A DNA stretch of 64,000 nucleotides from Macrococcoides epidermidis (GTDB lineage Bacteria > Bacillota > Bacilli > Staphylococcales > Staphylococcaceae). A program made the translations under genes and the position numbers. Location: the NCBI RefSeq assembly GCF_042659445.1, contig NZ_JBHSSR010000004.1. One strand, given 5' to 3'. Position 1 is the first letter of the stretch, and the number at the start of each line of letters is the position of its first letter. The notes beneath the pieces were generated by a model. That model saw only the letters and a program-made list of their open reading frames with translations. It did no database searches and was not told the origin of the DNA. Positions 41,227 through 50,519 of the stretch are shown piece after piece.

Positions 41227-43749
41227 ATGTATACAGTGAAAGTTTGGAACATGAATGAAGATCCAACATATATTTGGGATTATCGTAAATCAGACAATCA
41301 AATGAAAAGCAGTACTTTAGATAAAGAGTTAGAAGCTGTAGACCAGTTTAATTTTGAATTGATTGATAATGATATTAAATTGAAATCATTTCTATCTTTT
41401 GTCGAAGTAAAAAATGAAGTGAAAAACAATGTAGCGTTTCGTGGTCGTATAATGACACCAACAACACAGATGAACGAAGATGGAACATATAATACTTCTT
41501 ATACATCAGAGGGTGCAATGGCGTATCTTGATGATTTTATTCCATCTTATAATATGCTGACTGATTTAACACCACAACAACGATTCAGAGAATTAATTAA
41601 TATTCATAATAGCTTGTTAGGTGCCGATACTTATAAGAGAATTAACATTGGTAATGTATCGGTAACACCTAAGATGCCAGAGTCTGAAACTGTTGAATAT
41701 GATGATACAGCATATTTTATATTAGATCCTGAAAAATCAATACTCACTCATATCAGAGAATTGATTTTAGGCGTATATGGTGGGGAAATCGTATTAAGAT
41801 ATGAAGCTGATGGAAACTACATTGATTGGGTTGATAAGATAGGTAGCAAGAAATCAACTGAATTAAAAGTTGGAAAGAACATGAAGTCATTCCAGCGACA
41901 GATTGATCCAACTGAAGTAATTACAAGATTAATTCCATTAGGGTCATCAGAGCCAACTGCTTGGGAAGGCAGTAAACGATTAGAGATTGTTGAAGACCCA
42001 CGTAGTGGCGGAAAAAATTATATAGATATACCTGAGTTAATAGCACTATATGGTATACAAACCGGCGTATCTGTTTTTGATGATGAATATACGCCAGATA
42101 CTCTATACGATAGAGGGATGAAAGAGAAGATAGAAATTATGAAGAAGTATGCAAAGATGACAACTGAAATTCAGTTGTTAGATTTGTTTACGATTGGATT
42201 AGATCCTGATGACTTTGAACGTGGAAATTTCTATCATACAATATTACCTCGTTACAGTATTGATGAAGATTTAAGAGTGGTAGGTACTTCATTTGATGTA
42301 ATTCATCCTCAAAATAAATCTTGCCGCATCGGTGATAAAGATTTAGGAATTTTAGATGTATCAGATATTAATACTTTAAATATTATTAATGAGTCTGTGC
42401 CTACAATCATAAATGAACAAGTCACACCAATCATTAATGAAACAGTAAAAGAAATCAGAGAAGAAATTGACACAGCTGAAAGTGATGCTGTTAAAAGTGC
42501 TGACGATTTAGCAAGACAGAGAGTTGAACAATTCAAAAGAGATTCATTTGAGCCTTTTAAATTATCTATACCTGATATAATGAACACGAAATTATCAGAT
42601 TTCAAACAAGGTGAATTAGGAACTATCATCAACAACACGATTACTACTAACGGTGAATCGATTAAAAATGATGTAGTAAACAGAATCAATACAGGAACGA
42701 ATGTAATTCGTGGTGACGCTATCGTAGTTGATGCAGCAATGATTAATAAAATAGCTGCTGATCAAACTTTCACGGACAAATTAGTAGCAAATGATGCGTT
42801 TATAAGAAATATCATGGCATCAAATATTGTTTCAGAAAAGATTAAGACAACTGACATTGATTTGAATAGGGCAACCGTTAGAGGAACGTACGATGCTGAT
42901 AACTATATTATTATGTCATCTGATTATATTAGACAGTACGGTAAATATGTTTCTACAAATGAAAGTGGATATCAAGAAGAAGTTAAAGGATATACGGAAC
43001 TAAAAAATGGTATGTTAAGAATCAGAAATGATGCAAAAAACCGTTCTATATACATTCATCAAAATGGAATGACAACAAATTTTACTAGCCCATTAAGTGC
43101 TAACAGCACATTACAATTTAATGCAAGTTATCCAGGTGAAAGTGGTACAGGACCATCTTTGACGAGTTATGCTGGACCAGTAAATATTCAAGCATATCAA
43201 GGGTTATTGAATTTACAGGGAAAAAAGGTAGATTTGTATTCTGAAGGACCATTAACCTTGACAGCTAGCGATGTTATTCAGTGTAACACACCAATTAAAG
43301 CGTCAAATTTTATAGGAGCTTTAAAAAATGATGTTGGTAACGTTTATGTTATGACAAATGATGAAGCGCGTATTACCTCACCTGCTGGATATAATGGCGG
43401 AAGTCCTGTATATAAAGATATTCGTTATGCTAAGGGTTATGCAATGTCACACGAAAAATATAAAAGTGATATTAGCGCATGGGATTTTAATGTTCTTGAT
43501 ATTTATAGAGATGAACTAAAGTTATATAAATATAAAATCAATGCAGAGATTGAGAAAGGTAATGCTATGTATCAACATGGTATTGTGATACGTGAAAATG
43601 TAAGTAACGATCAATTCCCTATCGAATGGCGTAATGGTGACGGATATAATCAAAATGAAGTTGTATTTTGGAACACTAAAGCAATTCAAGAATTAATAAA
43701 TAAAGTAGATAAACTGGAGGCTCAAATAAATGGAACAACCACAACGTAA
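41227..43749 (+). CDS. tail-associated protein (Tal/prophage tail endopeptidase type)
   Basis: 840 residues. The first 400 or so form the gp27-like hub of the Prophage_tail family (YTVKVWNMNEDPTYIWDYR..., EVITRLIPLGSSEPTAWEG). A long helical/shaft region (about 395-560) follows. Near the C-terminus, from about residue 737, GYAMSHEKYKSDISAWDFNVLDIYRDELKLYKYK resembles an S74-type intramolecular chaperone with a Ser-Lys pair. That domain normally trims itself after helping a trimer fold. A coiled coil ends the protein. Confidence 0.85.
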   Translation: MYTVKVWNMNEDPTYIWDYRKSDNQMKSSTLDKELEAVDQFNFELIDNDIKLKSFLSFVEVKNEVKNNVAFRGRIMTPTTQMNEDGTYNTSYTSEGAMAYLDDFIPSYNMLTDLTPQQRFRELINIHNSLLGADTYKRINIGNVSVTPKMPESETVEYDDTAYFILDPEKSILTHIRELILGVYGGEIVLRYEADGNYIDWVDKIGSKKSTELKVGKNMKSFQRQIDPTEVITRLIPLGSSEPTAWEGSKRLEIVEDPRSGGKNYIDIPELIALYGIQTGVSVFDDEYTPDTLYDRGMKEKIEIMKKYAKMTTEIQLLDLFTIGLDPDDFERGNFYHTILPRYSIDEDLRVVGTSFDVIHPQNKSCRIGDKDLGILDVSDINTLNIINESVPTIINEQVTPIINETVKEIREEIDTAESDAVKSADDLARQRVEQFKRDSFEPFKLSIPDIMNTKLSDFKQGELGTIINNTITTNGESIKNDVVNRINTGTNVIRGDAIVVDAAMINKIAADQTFTDKLVANDAFIRNIMASNIVSEKIKTTDIDLNRATVRGTYDADNYIIMSSDYIRQYGKYVSTNESGYQEEVKGYTELKNGMLRIRNDAKNRSIYIHQNGMTTNFTSPLSANSTLQFNASYPGESGTGPSLTSYAGPVNIQAYQGLLNLQGKKVDLYSEGPLTLTASDVIQCNTPIKASNFIGALKNDVGNVYVMTNDEARITSPAGYNGGSPVYKDIRYAKGYAMSHEKYKSDISAWDFNVLDIYRDELKLYKYKINAEIEKGNAMYQHGIVIRENVSNDQFPIEWRNGDGYNQNEVVFWNTKAIQELINKVDKLEAQINGTTTT

Positions 43750-43888
43750 CTTTGAAAAAGAATTAGGTATCTATCAAGTAGAATACATGCAACTTAAAGC
43801 TGAGAATGTATCACTTAAAGCACAAGTTGATGATTTACAAAACGAACTGCAACAACTAAATAAAAAAGATGAAGCTGTATCTCAATAG
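43730..43888 (+). CDS. 52-residue coiled-coil protein
   Basis: A heptad pattern runs through MQLKAENVSLKAQVDDLQNELQQLNKK, so it should form a coiled coil. ATG at 43730 is 9 nt after GGAGG and overlaps the end of the Tal gene by 20 bp. Small proteins of this kind lie in baseplate regions of related phages. No further function can be given. Confidence 0.65.
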   Translation: MEQPQRNFEKELGIYQVEYMQLKAENVSLKAQVDDLQNELQQLNKKDEAVSQ

Positions 43889-43924
43889 AGATATGGCTTT
43901 TCTTATTAAAGGAGGGGAAATTAT

Positions 43925-46900
43925 TTGGATATTAATAGTATCAAAACGAAAGTAAAACAGCATAAACATATAACCCTTAAACAAAAAGATAATACAAGTC
44001 CAATAGAACTGTATCTATGTGGTAACGATGGTAAAGTAATGAGTTCATTAAGTGGAACTGCAAAAGTAACTTTGTTAGATAACGTTGATCGTGAAGTTAG
44101 AGCATCAATTGATGCAAACGTCACAGGTGGGGCAATCTCATTTGTTGTTACTCAACACTTAAAAGCAAATCCACACAATTTGGAGATAACTATTGGCGGA
44201 CGTAAATTTCCATCTGACGGTGAGTTCACTATTCAAGTTGCACCAACGCATGACATGGCTGAACTGAATATAATCCAGCAAGGGACAAAAGAACAGGTTA
44301 TCAGTCAGATTACATCAGATGTTAAATCGTACGTGAGTCCAATTATCACTAACTATATGAGTGCAAATGCAAGTTTATTTAAAGGTGAAAAAGGGGATGC
44401 TTTTACTTATTCTGACTTCACTTATGCTCAATTAAATGCACTAAAAGGTGATAAGGGTGACCAGGGTATTCAAGGACAGAAAGGAGAACCATTTACATTC
44501 TCCGATTTTACTGTTGAGCAATTAAATGCATTAAAAGTAAAAGGTGACAAAGGAGACCCTGGACTTTCAGCCTATCAAGTATGGTTAGCACAGCCTGGCA
44601 ATGCAGGAAAAACAGTAAATGAATATTTATTAAGCCTTAAAGGAGATGGTCTACAAATCGATGGGGTCGCAACATCAGTAGACCAGTTACCAACTGGAAC
44701 AACTAAACTCACATATCTAGTTGGTACGGTACTGTATTTTAGACAAGCTGGTTCGAGTACGTGGACACAAGGACCGAATATTAAAGGATTAGACGGTTCT
44801 AAAGTAACCATTGGCAGTGACGGCTACTGGTATATTGACGGGGTTAAGCAGAGTTGGAAAGCTGACGTATCTACTGAAACTGCTAGAGTTATGCAACTTA
44901 AAAACTTGTTAGGAAATTATGGTGGTTTTCACAAAGATAGTGATGGTGACGGACTAGCAGATGGGAGTATAAAAACAGGGACGAATAATGGACTAGCAAC
45001 ATGGTCAAATGGACAACAGACTTTTAGTTCAAATAGTGCAAGTTTTTATTTCAAAAGTCCTGCTACTTCAAATTTAAAAGATAATACTTTCTATATTGCT
45101 GTGATGGATGTCTCAAGTAATCAAACTAGTGACAGGCAATTGGCAGAAAAAGTTCAAGTTTATGGGACTACCTCAATATCGGCAAGGTTTGATTATAAGA
45201 ATATAGAAAAAATAGCATATACTTCTTTTAAAACTTCAACATCTGGCACTGGTGTCGCTGAAGTTGTTTTCTTGAAATATGACACCGCAATAAATACTTA
45301 TGATAATTTGAGAATATATGAAATACCTCAATCTGAATATGATGCATTAGCAACAATGTCACCTGCACAGATAAAACAAAAATATCCTTATACAGAACCA
45401 ATTTCTATGTCGCAAGTTGATGGATTGGAAACACAGTTAAATAGTAAAGCTTTAGCAGGACATAATCATGATTTGACGTATATAAAAATAGCGGATGGTC
45501 AAATTTATAAAGTTTTCGCTGATGACGGAAATGCAATACCAATAAATTCAGTAGATTTTAACAACCCGAGCGCAACACTTCTCAAATCTGGTTTGTATTA
45601 TATTAACGGTTCAACTAACATTCCGCTTGGAACTAATCAATATGGATTTGCTGAGTATATAAAATTAGGTTCAAATCATGCGAAATTGTATTACTCTCCA
45701 TATAATTCTGACGTTGTATATCTAAAAACTAGAACATCTGGTACATGGGGTTCATGGCAATTATTAAACGTTAACGCATACACAAAAACGGAATCGGACA
45801 GTAAATATGCATTAACTAATCACACGCACTCTGGATATGCACCAACCTCGCATACTCATGTTATTACGGATGTTACTGGACTGCAAAATGCATTAGACGG
45901 AAAACTCACTAAAGCACAGGCAGATAGCTATTATGCACCTATCGGTAGTACTTCTACAGGTGGAACGACAGTTGTCGATGACAAAAACAAAGTTAATGTA
46001 AATACTAAATTCGGGTTTGTCGGCGATGGAGTGACGGATAACTATCAGGCTTTTAAAGATATGATCGCGTTTAACAAATTAAATCCAGAAGTTAAACTTG
46101 AATTCGACGGACAGTATAATGGCCAACGCGCTAAATATCGTGTTGATAGATATGTAACTATCGCAAATATTGAGGGGAGTTATGCATCAGGTTCACCGAC
46201 GCATATGGTATGGGAAGGTCGTATGGTTCACCTTATCACAAATGGTGCGTTATTTATCAATATGCCTATGAATGGTTTCACAAAAACCAAAGCATATACT
46301 AGTGGTGGATGGCATTATGCGAAAGAGGAACCAATCACATTATTTAATTTTGAAAAGGTTCAATCAGTTTTAGGAGATAATCTTCATATTGATGGGGAGA
46401 ACTACAAACTAAAATTTGAAGCTGGATTCACTTCTAAAGAGGGCGAAAACGCTAAATGGTCAGCGGATAATCTTCCTTTAGCAGAAGGTAGAGGGCACGG
46501 TATTATTTTAAGCGGTTCAACAAATATCGCTTTCAAAAACATTTCAGCAATTAACCAGGTTGTAGACGGCATCGCGATGGGTTTCTCTGCAGATTATACT
46601 AAGATGGAAGTCACTCAATCATCAAACGTGAGTATTACCAACGTAACTACAAATGGTAATGGGCGTTTAGGTATTTCTGGATTAGGTGCGTGTAATGGGC
46701 ATATCACTAACTTTATTTCCGAATATAACGGTATGAACAAGAATGCGGATGGAATGTATATCAGTTCAAGTCCTGCTGGTGGTTTTGACTTCGAACCACA
46801 TCACAGTCCTGTTTCAACAGATAACAACACACCACCGTCTTACACTGTAGAGGACTGGAACGGTAACTTTGTTATCGAGAATGCACGTATTAGATATAAT

Positions 46901-48415
46901 TCAGGCACTCAAATAGCATGTACTTCAACTTTATTGACACGTACTGTAGTACTTCAAAGAGCGACTGTTAGACCACCTAAAGGTAGAACTGGTGATCATC
47001 TATTAATTCAGGCATCATTACAGAACTGTAAATTTATCGACTGTGATATTGATGGTAAATTAGCAGATGGCAAATTATCGCGCGTAGTATTCTATGGTGC
47101 TGGATATGTATCAGAATCAACAGGTGTAATCACAGGACAACCTGCAAACGTATGGAGTGAGGTTGTCGGGGGTCGTTGGGCAAATATTGAGCCGTGGGTA
47201 AACACAGACGGTAATACGACTTACAACGAAATTCCAACAGGTCAATATGGACTTCATAATATTTCATTTACTGGATTAGTTATGGATAACGTATTATTCA
47301 CACTTAGAACAATTAGACGTTTCAATTTCTTAAATGTCGTGATGAACTATCCGTCAGATACTGTAGTAAATAAATTGATTATCTGGAACGCTAACATGAA
47401 AGATTGCGTTATGATCAACAGAAAATCATCTAACATTACACTTGATTTAGGAAGTGGAGATACACAATCGAATTTTGAAAACTTAAGATTAACTTCAAAT
47501 AAATTTGATTTTGCATCAGGTACTAAGAAATATAAAACAGCAGTTATTTCAAATGAGGCAATGGATGTCTACGATTACACAAGAGCGATGGAATACATGT
47601 TAGGTAACGGAACTACGCCAACACCACCAGCAGATACAACGCCACCAAATGCACCAACCGTAAATACTGTTTACACAGATTCTACTACTATTACAGGTAC
47701 GGCAGAAGCGAATAGTACAATTACAGTATTATTCAATGGTGGTAACGCCACTACTGCTACAACAAATGGTAGCGGTAACTGGACAGTTACGAAACCAGGT
47801 GCAGTAACTTTAACCGCCGGAATGAGTATCAACGTAACTGCTAAAGATGCAGCAAACAATACTTCTAATGCTACGACAGTAACAGTTCAAGCAGTACAAA
47901 CGGGTACTGGTGGTAACTTATGGCCGACAACATCATTTGATTTCACTGGTAAAACGATACCTCAAGCCGGAGGTAGTGGCAGTAAGTTAACAGTCAATTC
48001 AGTGTTCACTGTATCTAATAACGAAGCTCAAGCATTAGACATGTCAGGTAGCGGAGATACGATTACATTTGCTTCTAAAGCAGGTACAAGTAAATATGGA
48101 TTCTTCACATTACAACCTAATACTCAATATACTATTCGAGTTAAAGGTTCTGATACTATCGCGAATGCATCAGACTTAGTAACAATGATTTCAACAACTG
48201 ATGCAAATTACATCTGGCCAAACCCTAAAGTAGTGGACATTACATTTACTACTGATTCAGCTGGTAAATTTGGTTATGACTTTAACGGTGTGACTTATGG
48301 TAATGCTACATCATCATTTGTATTCCATCGCGCAAACGGCGGTAAAAATTCAACAACTACTTATAAGGTATGGTTAAATCCAGGATCTACAAGTACAGCA
48401 ACATGGTCCTCATAA
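43925..48415 (+). CDS. tail spike/receptor-binding protein with beta-helix
   Basis: 1496 residues; TTG start 6-9 nt after AAAGGAGGGG. A BppU-like N-terminal domain (about 1-110) should attach to the baseplate. Collagen-like GDKGDQG/KGEKGD segments (about 152-215) follow, then HNH/HTH tail-fibre metal-site repeats (HNHD, NHTHSGYAPTSHTH, about 515-645). A pectate-lyase-type beta-helix starts near 685 (NTKFGFVGDGVTDNYQAF) and runs to about 1200. A bacterial Ig-like domain is at about 1240-1320 (ITGTAEANSTITVLFNGG), then a C-terminal beta-sandwich. It probably binds, and perhaps degrades, a surface polysaccharide or teichoic acid. Confidence 0.88.
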   Translation: MDINSIKTKVKQHKHITLKQKDNTSPIELYLCGNDGKVMSSLSGTAKVTLLDNVDREVRASIDANVTGGAISFVVTQHLKANPHNLEITIGGRKFPSDGEFTIQVAPTHDMAELNIIQQGTKEQVISQITSDVKSYVSPIITNYMSANASLFKGEKGDAFTYSDFTYAQLNALKGDKGDQGIQGQKGEPFTFSDFTVEQLNALKVKGDKGDPGLSAYQVWLAQPGNAGKTVNEYLLSLKGDGLQIDGVATSVDQLPTGTTKLTYLVGTVLYFRQAGSSTWTQGPNIKGLDGSKVTIGSDGYWYIDGVKQSWKADVSTETARVMQLKNLLGNYGGFHKDSDGDGLADGSIKTGTNNGLATWSNGQQTFSSNSASFYFKSPATSNLKDNTFYIAVMDVSSNQTSDRQLAEKVQVYGTTSISARFDYKNIEKIAYTSFKTSTSGTGVAEVVFLKYDTAINTYDNLRIYEIPQSEYDALATMSPAQIKQKYPYTEPISMSQVDGLETQLNSKALAGHNHDLTYIKIADGQIYKVFADDGNAIPINSVDFNNPSATLLKSGLYYINGSTNIPLGTNQYGFAEYIKLGSNHAKLYYSPYNSDVVYLKTRTSGTWGSWQLLNVNAYTKTESDSKYALTNHTHSGYAPTSHTHVITDVTGLQNALDGKLTKAQADSYYAPIGSTSTGGTTVVDDKNKVNVNTKFGFVGDGVTDNYQAFKDMIAFNKLNPEVKLEFDGQYNGQRAKYRVDRYVTIANIEGSYASGSPTHMVWEGRMVHLITNGALFINMPMNGFTKTKAYTSGGWHYAKEEPITLFNFEKVQSVLGDNLHIDGENYKLKFEAGFTSKEGENAKWSADNLPLAEGRGHGIILSGSTNIAFKNISAINQVVDGIAMGFSADYTKMEVTQSSNVSITNVTTNGNGRLGISGLGACNGHITNFISEYNGMNKNADGMYISSSPAGGFDFEPHHSPVSTDNNTPPSYTVEDWNGNFVIENARIRYNSGTQIACTSTLLTRTVVLQRATVRPPKGRTGDHLLIQASLQNCKFIDCDIDGKLADGKLSRVVFYGAGYVSESTGVITGQPANVWSEVVGGRWANIEPWVNTDGNTTYNEIPTGQYGLHNISFTGLVMDNVLFTLRTIRRFNFLNVVMNYPSDTVVNKLIIWNANMKDCVMINRKSSNITLDLGSGDTQSNFENLRLTSNKFDFASGTKKYKTAVISNEAMDVYDYTRAMEYMLGNGTTPTPPADTTPPNAPTVNTVYTDSTTITGTAEANSTITVLFNGGNATTATTNGSGNWTVTKPGAVTLTAGMSINVTAKDAANNTSNATTVTVQAVQTGTGGNLWPTTSFDFTGKTIPQAGGSGSKLTVNSVFTVSNNEAQALDMSGSGDTITFASKAGTSKYGFFTLQPNTQYTIRVKGSDTIANASDLVTMISTTDANYIWPNPKVVDITFTTDSAGKFGYDFNGVTYGNATSSFVFHRANGGKNSTTTYKVWLNPGSTSTATWSS

Positions 48416-48421
48416 ATTTAT

Positions 48422-48442
48422 GACACCTCATTATGAGGTGTC
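48422..48442 (+). terminator. terminator after tail spike gene
   Basis: GACACCTCA and TGAGGTGTC around TTA, followed by TAATTTAATTTT. The stem is strong and the T-tract interrupted. It separates the structural operon from the next cassette. Confidence 0.7.
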
Positions 48443-48469
48443 TAATTTAATTTTAGAACACACATTCTC

Positions 48470-48498
48470 TTATCATATTCTTTTGGATAGAGTATATT
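48470..48498 (+). promoter_or_regulatory. promoter of the Ntn-hydrolase cassette
   Basis: TTATCA (48470-48475), 17 bp, TATATT (48493-48498), with AAAAGGGG and ATG shortly after. The match to sigma-A consensus is moderate. With terminators on both sides, this gives the cassette its own transcription unit. Confidence 0.5.
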
Positions 48499-48518
48499 AT
48501 TTAAAAGGGGATGGTAAC

Positions 48519-49715
48519 ATGACATCAGAAATTTGTATAATGAATAGTTTAGGTGCAGTATTAGCTGCTGATAGTGCAGTTACAATCAGTGGAAGTGGAT
48601 CTGCAAAAACATATGATACAGTAAATAAAATATTCAGTATGGATAAACACGACATAGGAATTATGATAAATGGCAATCTTACATTTAATAAACTTTCATT
48701 AGATATTGTTATTAAAGAATTTAAAAAACAATTACCTGAAGAGAAGTATAATACCGTTAATATTTATGCCTCTAAATTTTTGGAGTTTCTTAATACGTTT
48801 AAAGAATCAAAAACTAGCACTGCTGAAATAGAACTTATTAATCTATATATATATAATCTGATAAATGAAGTGAATAGAAGATCAGAACTGATGATTAATG
48901 AAGTTTTGTCAACAGAATCAACAGTACAAGTTGACTCCGTTCAAAAAATTATTACACGTAATATTAATGATGTTTATCAGATATTAGACCAACACTTCGA
49001 CTCTATATTAACTTTTGACGATAATTATTTTGAAATTAATTATAATAAATTAGTAGAAGAAAGAATTTGGGAACATTTTGCACCAGCGTATATTACTGAT
49101 GAAATAATCACACTTTTTATAACCTTAGTTAAAAAAGCACTTCAGACAAATTATGAAGTTTTAAGTAAAAGTTCTATTGTTTTTGCTGGATACGGAAAAG
49201 AGGATGTACTACCATCGATGATTGAGTTAGAACTATATGGTAGTTTTAATGGAGTGATAAAACATCGTTTTAATTATTCATCAAGTATTAGTATTAGAGA
49301 AAATTTCTTAGCTGATATTAAACCTTTCGCCCAAGATGATATGATTGAAACTGTTATAAAAGGGATACATCCAGAAGTAAATCAGAATATGATAAATTGT
49401 ATAAATGGATCAAGCATACCTGAACAAGAAAAGATTAATATAATAAATGAAATTGATGGATTTCAAAAGACGCAATTTGTACATCCGTTTTTACAAACTA
49501 TCGTTAATCTTCCATTAGAAGAATTACCTTCAATGGCTGAAACGCTAATTAATCTAACCTCTTTCAAAAGAAAGTATTCGCAAAATATTGAAACAGTTGG
49601 TGGTCCGGTAGATATTTTGATGGTTTCAAAAGGGGAAGGCCCAATATGGATAAAAAGGAAACATTATTTTAAAAGTGAATTAAATTTAGAATATTTAAAT
49701 AGAAAGGGTGTTTAA
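48519..49715 (+). CDS. proteasome-beta/HslV-like Ntn-hydrolase (candidate moron)
   Basis: 398 residues. Removing Met1 exposes Thr, and the mature start TSEICIMNSLGAVLAADS aligns with proteasome beta subunits without a gap: Thr1, Gly11, Ala15, Asp17, Ser18. A NKIFSM segment matches the Lys33 strand (about three residues later) and GIMINGN matches the Gly47 strand. The rest (about 70-398) is helical and not recognised. ATG at 48519 follows AAAAGGGG; a longer frame to 48420 runs through the terminator. I infer an N-terminal threonine hydrolase, but the substrate is unknown. It lies between tail spike and holin with its own promoter and terminators, as morons do. Confidence 0.7.
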   Translation: MTSEICIMNSLGAVLAADSAVTISGSGSAKTYDTVNKIFSMDKHDIGIMINGNLTFNKLSLDIVIKEFKKQLPEEKYNTVNIYASKFLEFLNTFKESKTSTAEIELINLYIYNLINEVNRRSELMINEVLSTESTVQVDSVQKIITRNINDVYQILDQHFDSILTFDDNYFEINYNKLVEERIWEHFAPAYITDEIITLFITLVKKALQTNYEVLSKSSIVFAGYGKEDVLPSMIELELYGSFNGVIKHRFNYSSSISIRENFLADIKPFAQDDMIETVIKGIHPEVNQNMINCINGSSIPEQEKINIINEIDGFQKTQFVHPFLQTIVNLPLEELPSMAETLINLTSFKRKYSQNIETVGGPVDILMVSKGEGPIWIKRKHYFKSELNLEYLNRKGV

Positions 49716-49717
49716 TA

Positions 49718-49891
49718 ATGTTTAAAATTTCTAATAATCAACGTAGTTCATTCGATTTTGTAGTTAATAAAGGATTTAATATTAAAACCCCATTAATAGA
49801 AAAGTTAACTGAACAAAAGGATAGAGAAAAATACTTAGAAGAACGTAAACAATTCATCAGAGAAATAATCGTACAACAACAGAATCAATAA
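49718..49891 (+). CDS. 57-residue partner of the Ntn-hydrolase
   Basis: Starts MFKISNNQRSSFDFVVNKGF, then a charged helix EKLTEQKDREKYLEERKQFI. AAAGGGTG lies before the ATG, two bases after the hydrolase stop codon. It shares the transcription unit and ends before the terminator. Possible roles are regulator, substrate or inhibitor of the hydrolase; none is shown by sequence. Confidence 0.6.
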   Translation: MFKISNNQRSSFDFVVNKGFNIKTPLIEKLTEQKDREKYLEERKQFIREIIVQQQNQ

Positions 49892-49908
49892 ATAGCTAAA
49901 TAATATCC

Positions 49909-49936
49909 AACCTCTCACATAACGTGAGGGGTTTTT
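49909..49936 (+). terminator. terminator of the Ntn-hydrolase cassette
   Basis: A 10-bp stem AACCTCTCAC (one T-G wobble) around ATAAC, running into GGGGTTTTT. Confidence 0.85.
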
Positions 49937-49970
49937 ATTATATAAAAATTTAAATTACAGGAGTGATGGA

Positions 49971-50519
49971 ATGCATATAGAAGCAGACGGTATAAGTTTT
50001 GAACACTTATCGATATTAAAATTTTATTTATTAGGCACAGATTTAAGGATGGTTTACATTCTATTAGCGTTTATGAGTTTCGATATTATGACAGGAATTT
50101 TTAAAGCGTGGCAACAGCATAATTTATGGAGTAGGAAATCTATGTTTGGTTATTCAAGAAAACTATTAATTTTCGGAATAGTTATTATGGCTAATCTAAT
50201 GGATCAAATACTTGAGTTAAACGGAGTATTGTCGATTGCGACGATTCTTTACTATATAGGAAATGAAGGATTAAGTATAGTGGAGAACCTTGTGATATTA
50301 GGAGTGCCAGTTCCTGAATTTCTAGCAGAAAAATTAGCAATATTAGCTAATGGTAAACGTTCAATAACTACTGACATTAAAGAAGAGTTTAGCACTAAAA
50401 ATTCACCTGATTTACCTGGAGGTGAAGTGGAAGTAAAAGTTAAGGTTGAGCCGGAAGAAATAAAAGCAATGAACTCTAAATATGGGATGGAGATGTATTC
50501 AAATGACAAAAAAGGCTAA
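49971..50519 (+). CDS. holin (phage_holin_4/toxin-secretion type)
   Basis: 182 residues. Three hydrophobic segments (MVYILLAFMSFDIMTGIF, LLIFGIVIMANLMDQIL, SIATILYYIGNEGLSIVENLVILG) carry the family motifs FDIMTGIFKAW and YYIGNEGLSIVEN. A charged cytoplasmic tail follows. It permeabilises the membrane to release endolysin. GGAGTGATGG precedes the ATG. It overlaps the endolysin gene by 17 bp. Confidence 0.92.
   Translation: MHIEADGISFEHLSILKFYLLGTDLRMVYILLAFMSFDIMTGIFKAWQQHNLWSRKSMFGYSRKLLIFGIVIMANLMDQILELNGVLSIATILYYIGNEGLSIVENLVILGVPVPEFLAEKLAILANGKRSITTDIKEEFSTKNSPDLPGGEVEVKVKVEPEEIKAMNSKYGMEMYSNDKKG

Noticed and set aside
42309..42689. 126-codon minus-strand open frame in the Tal gene
   Set aside because: Antisense shadow with hydrophobic low-complexity content and no start signal.
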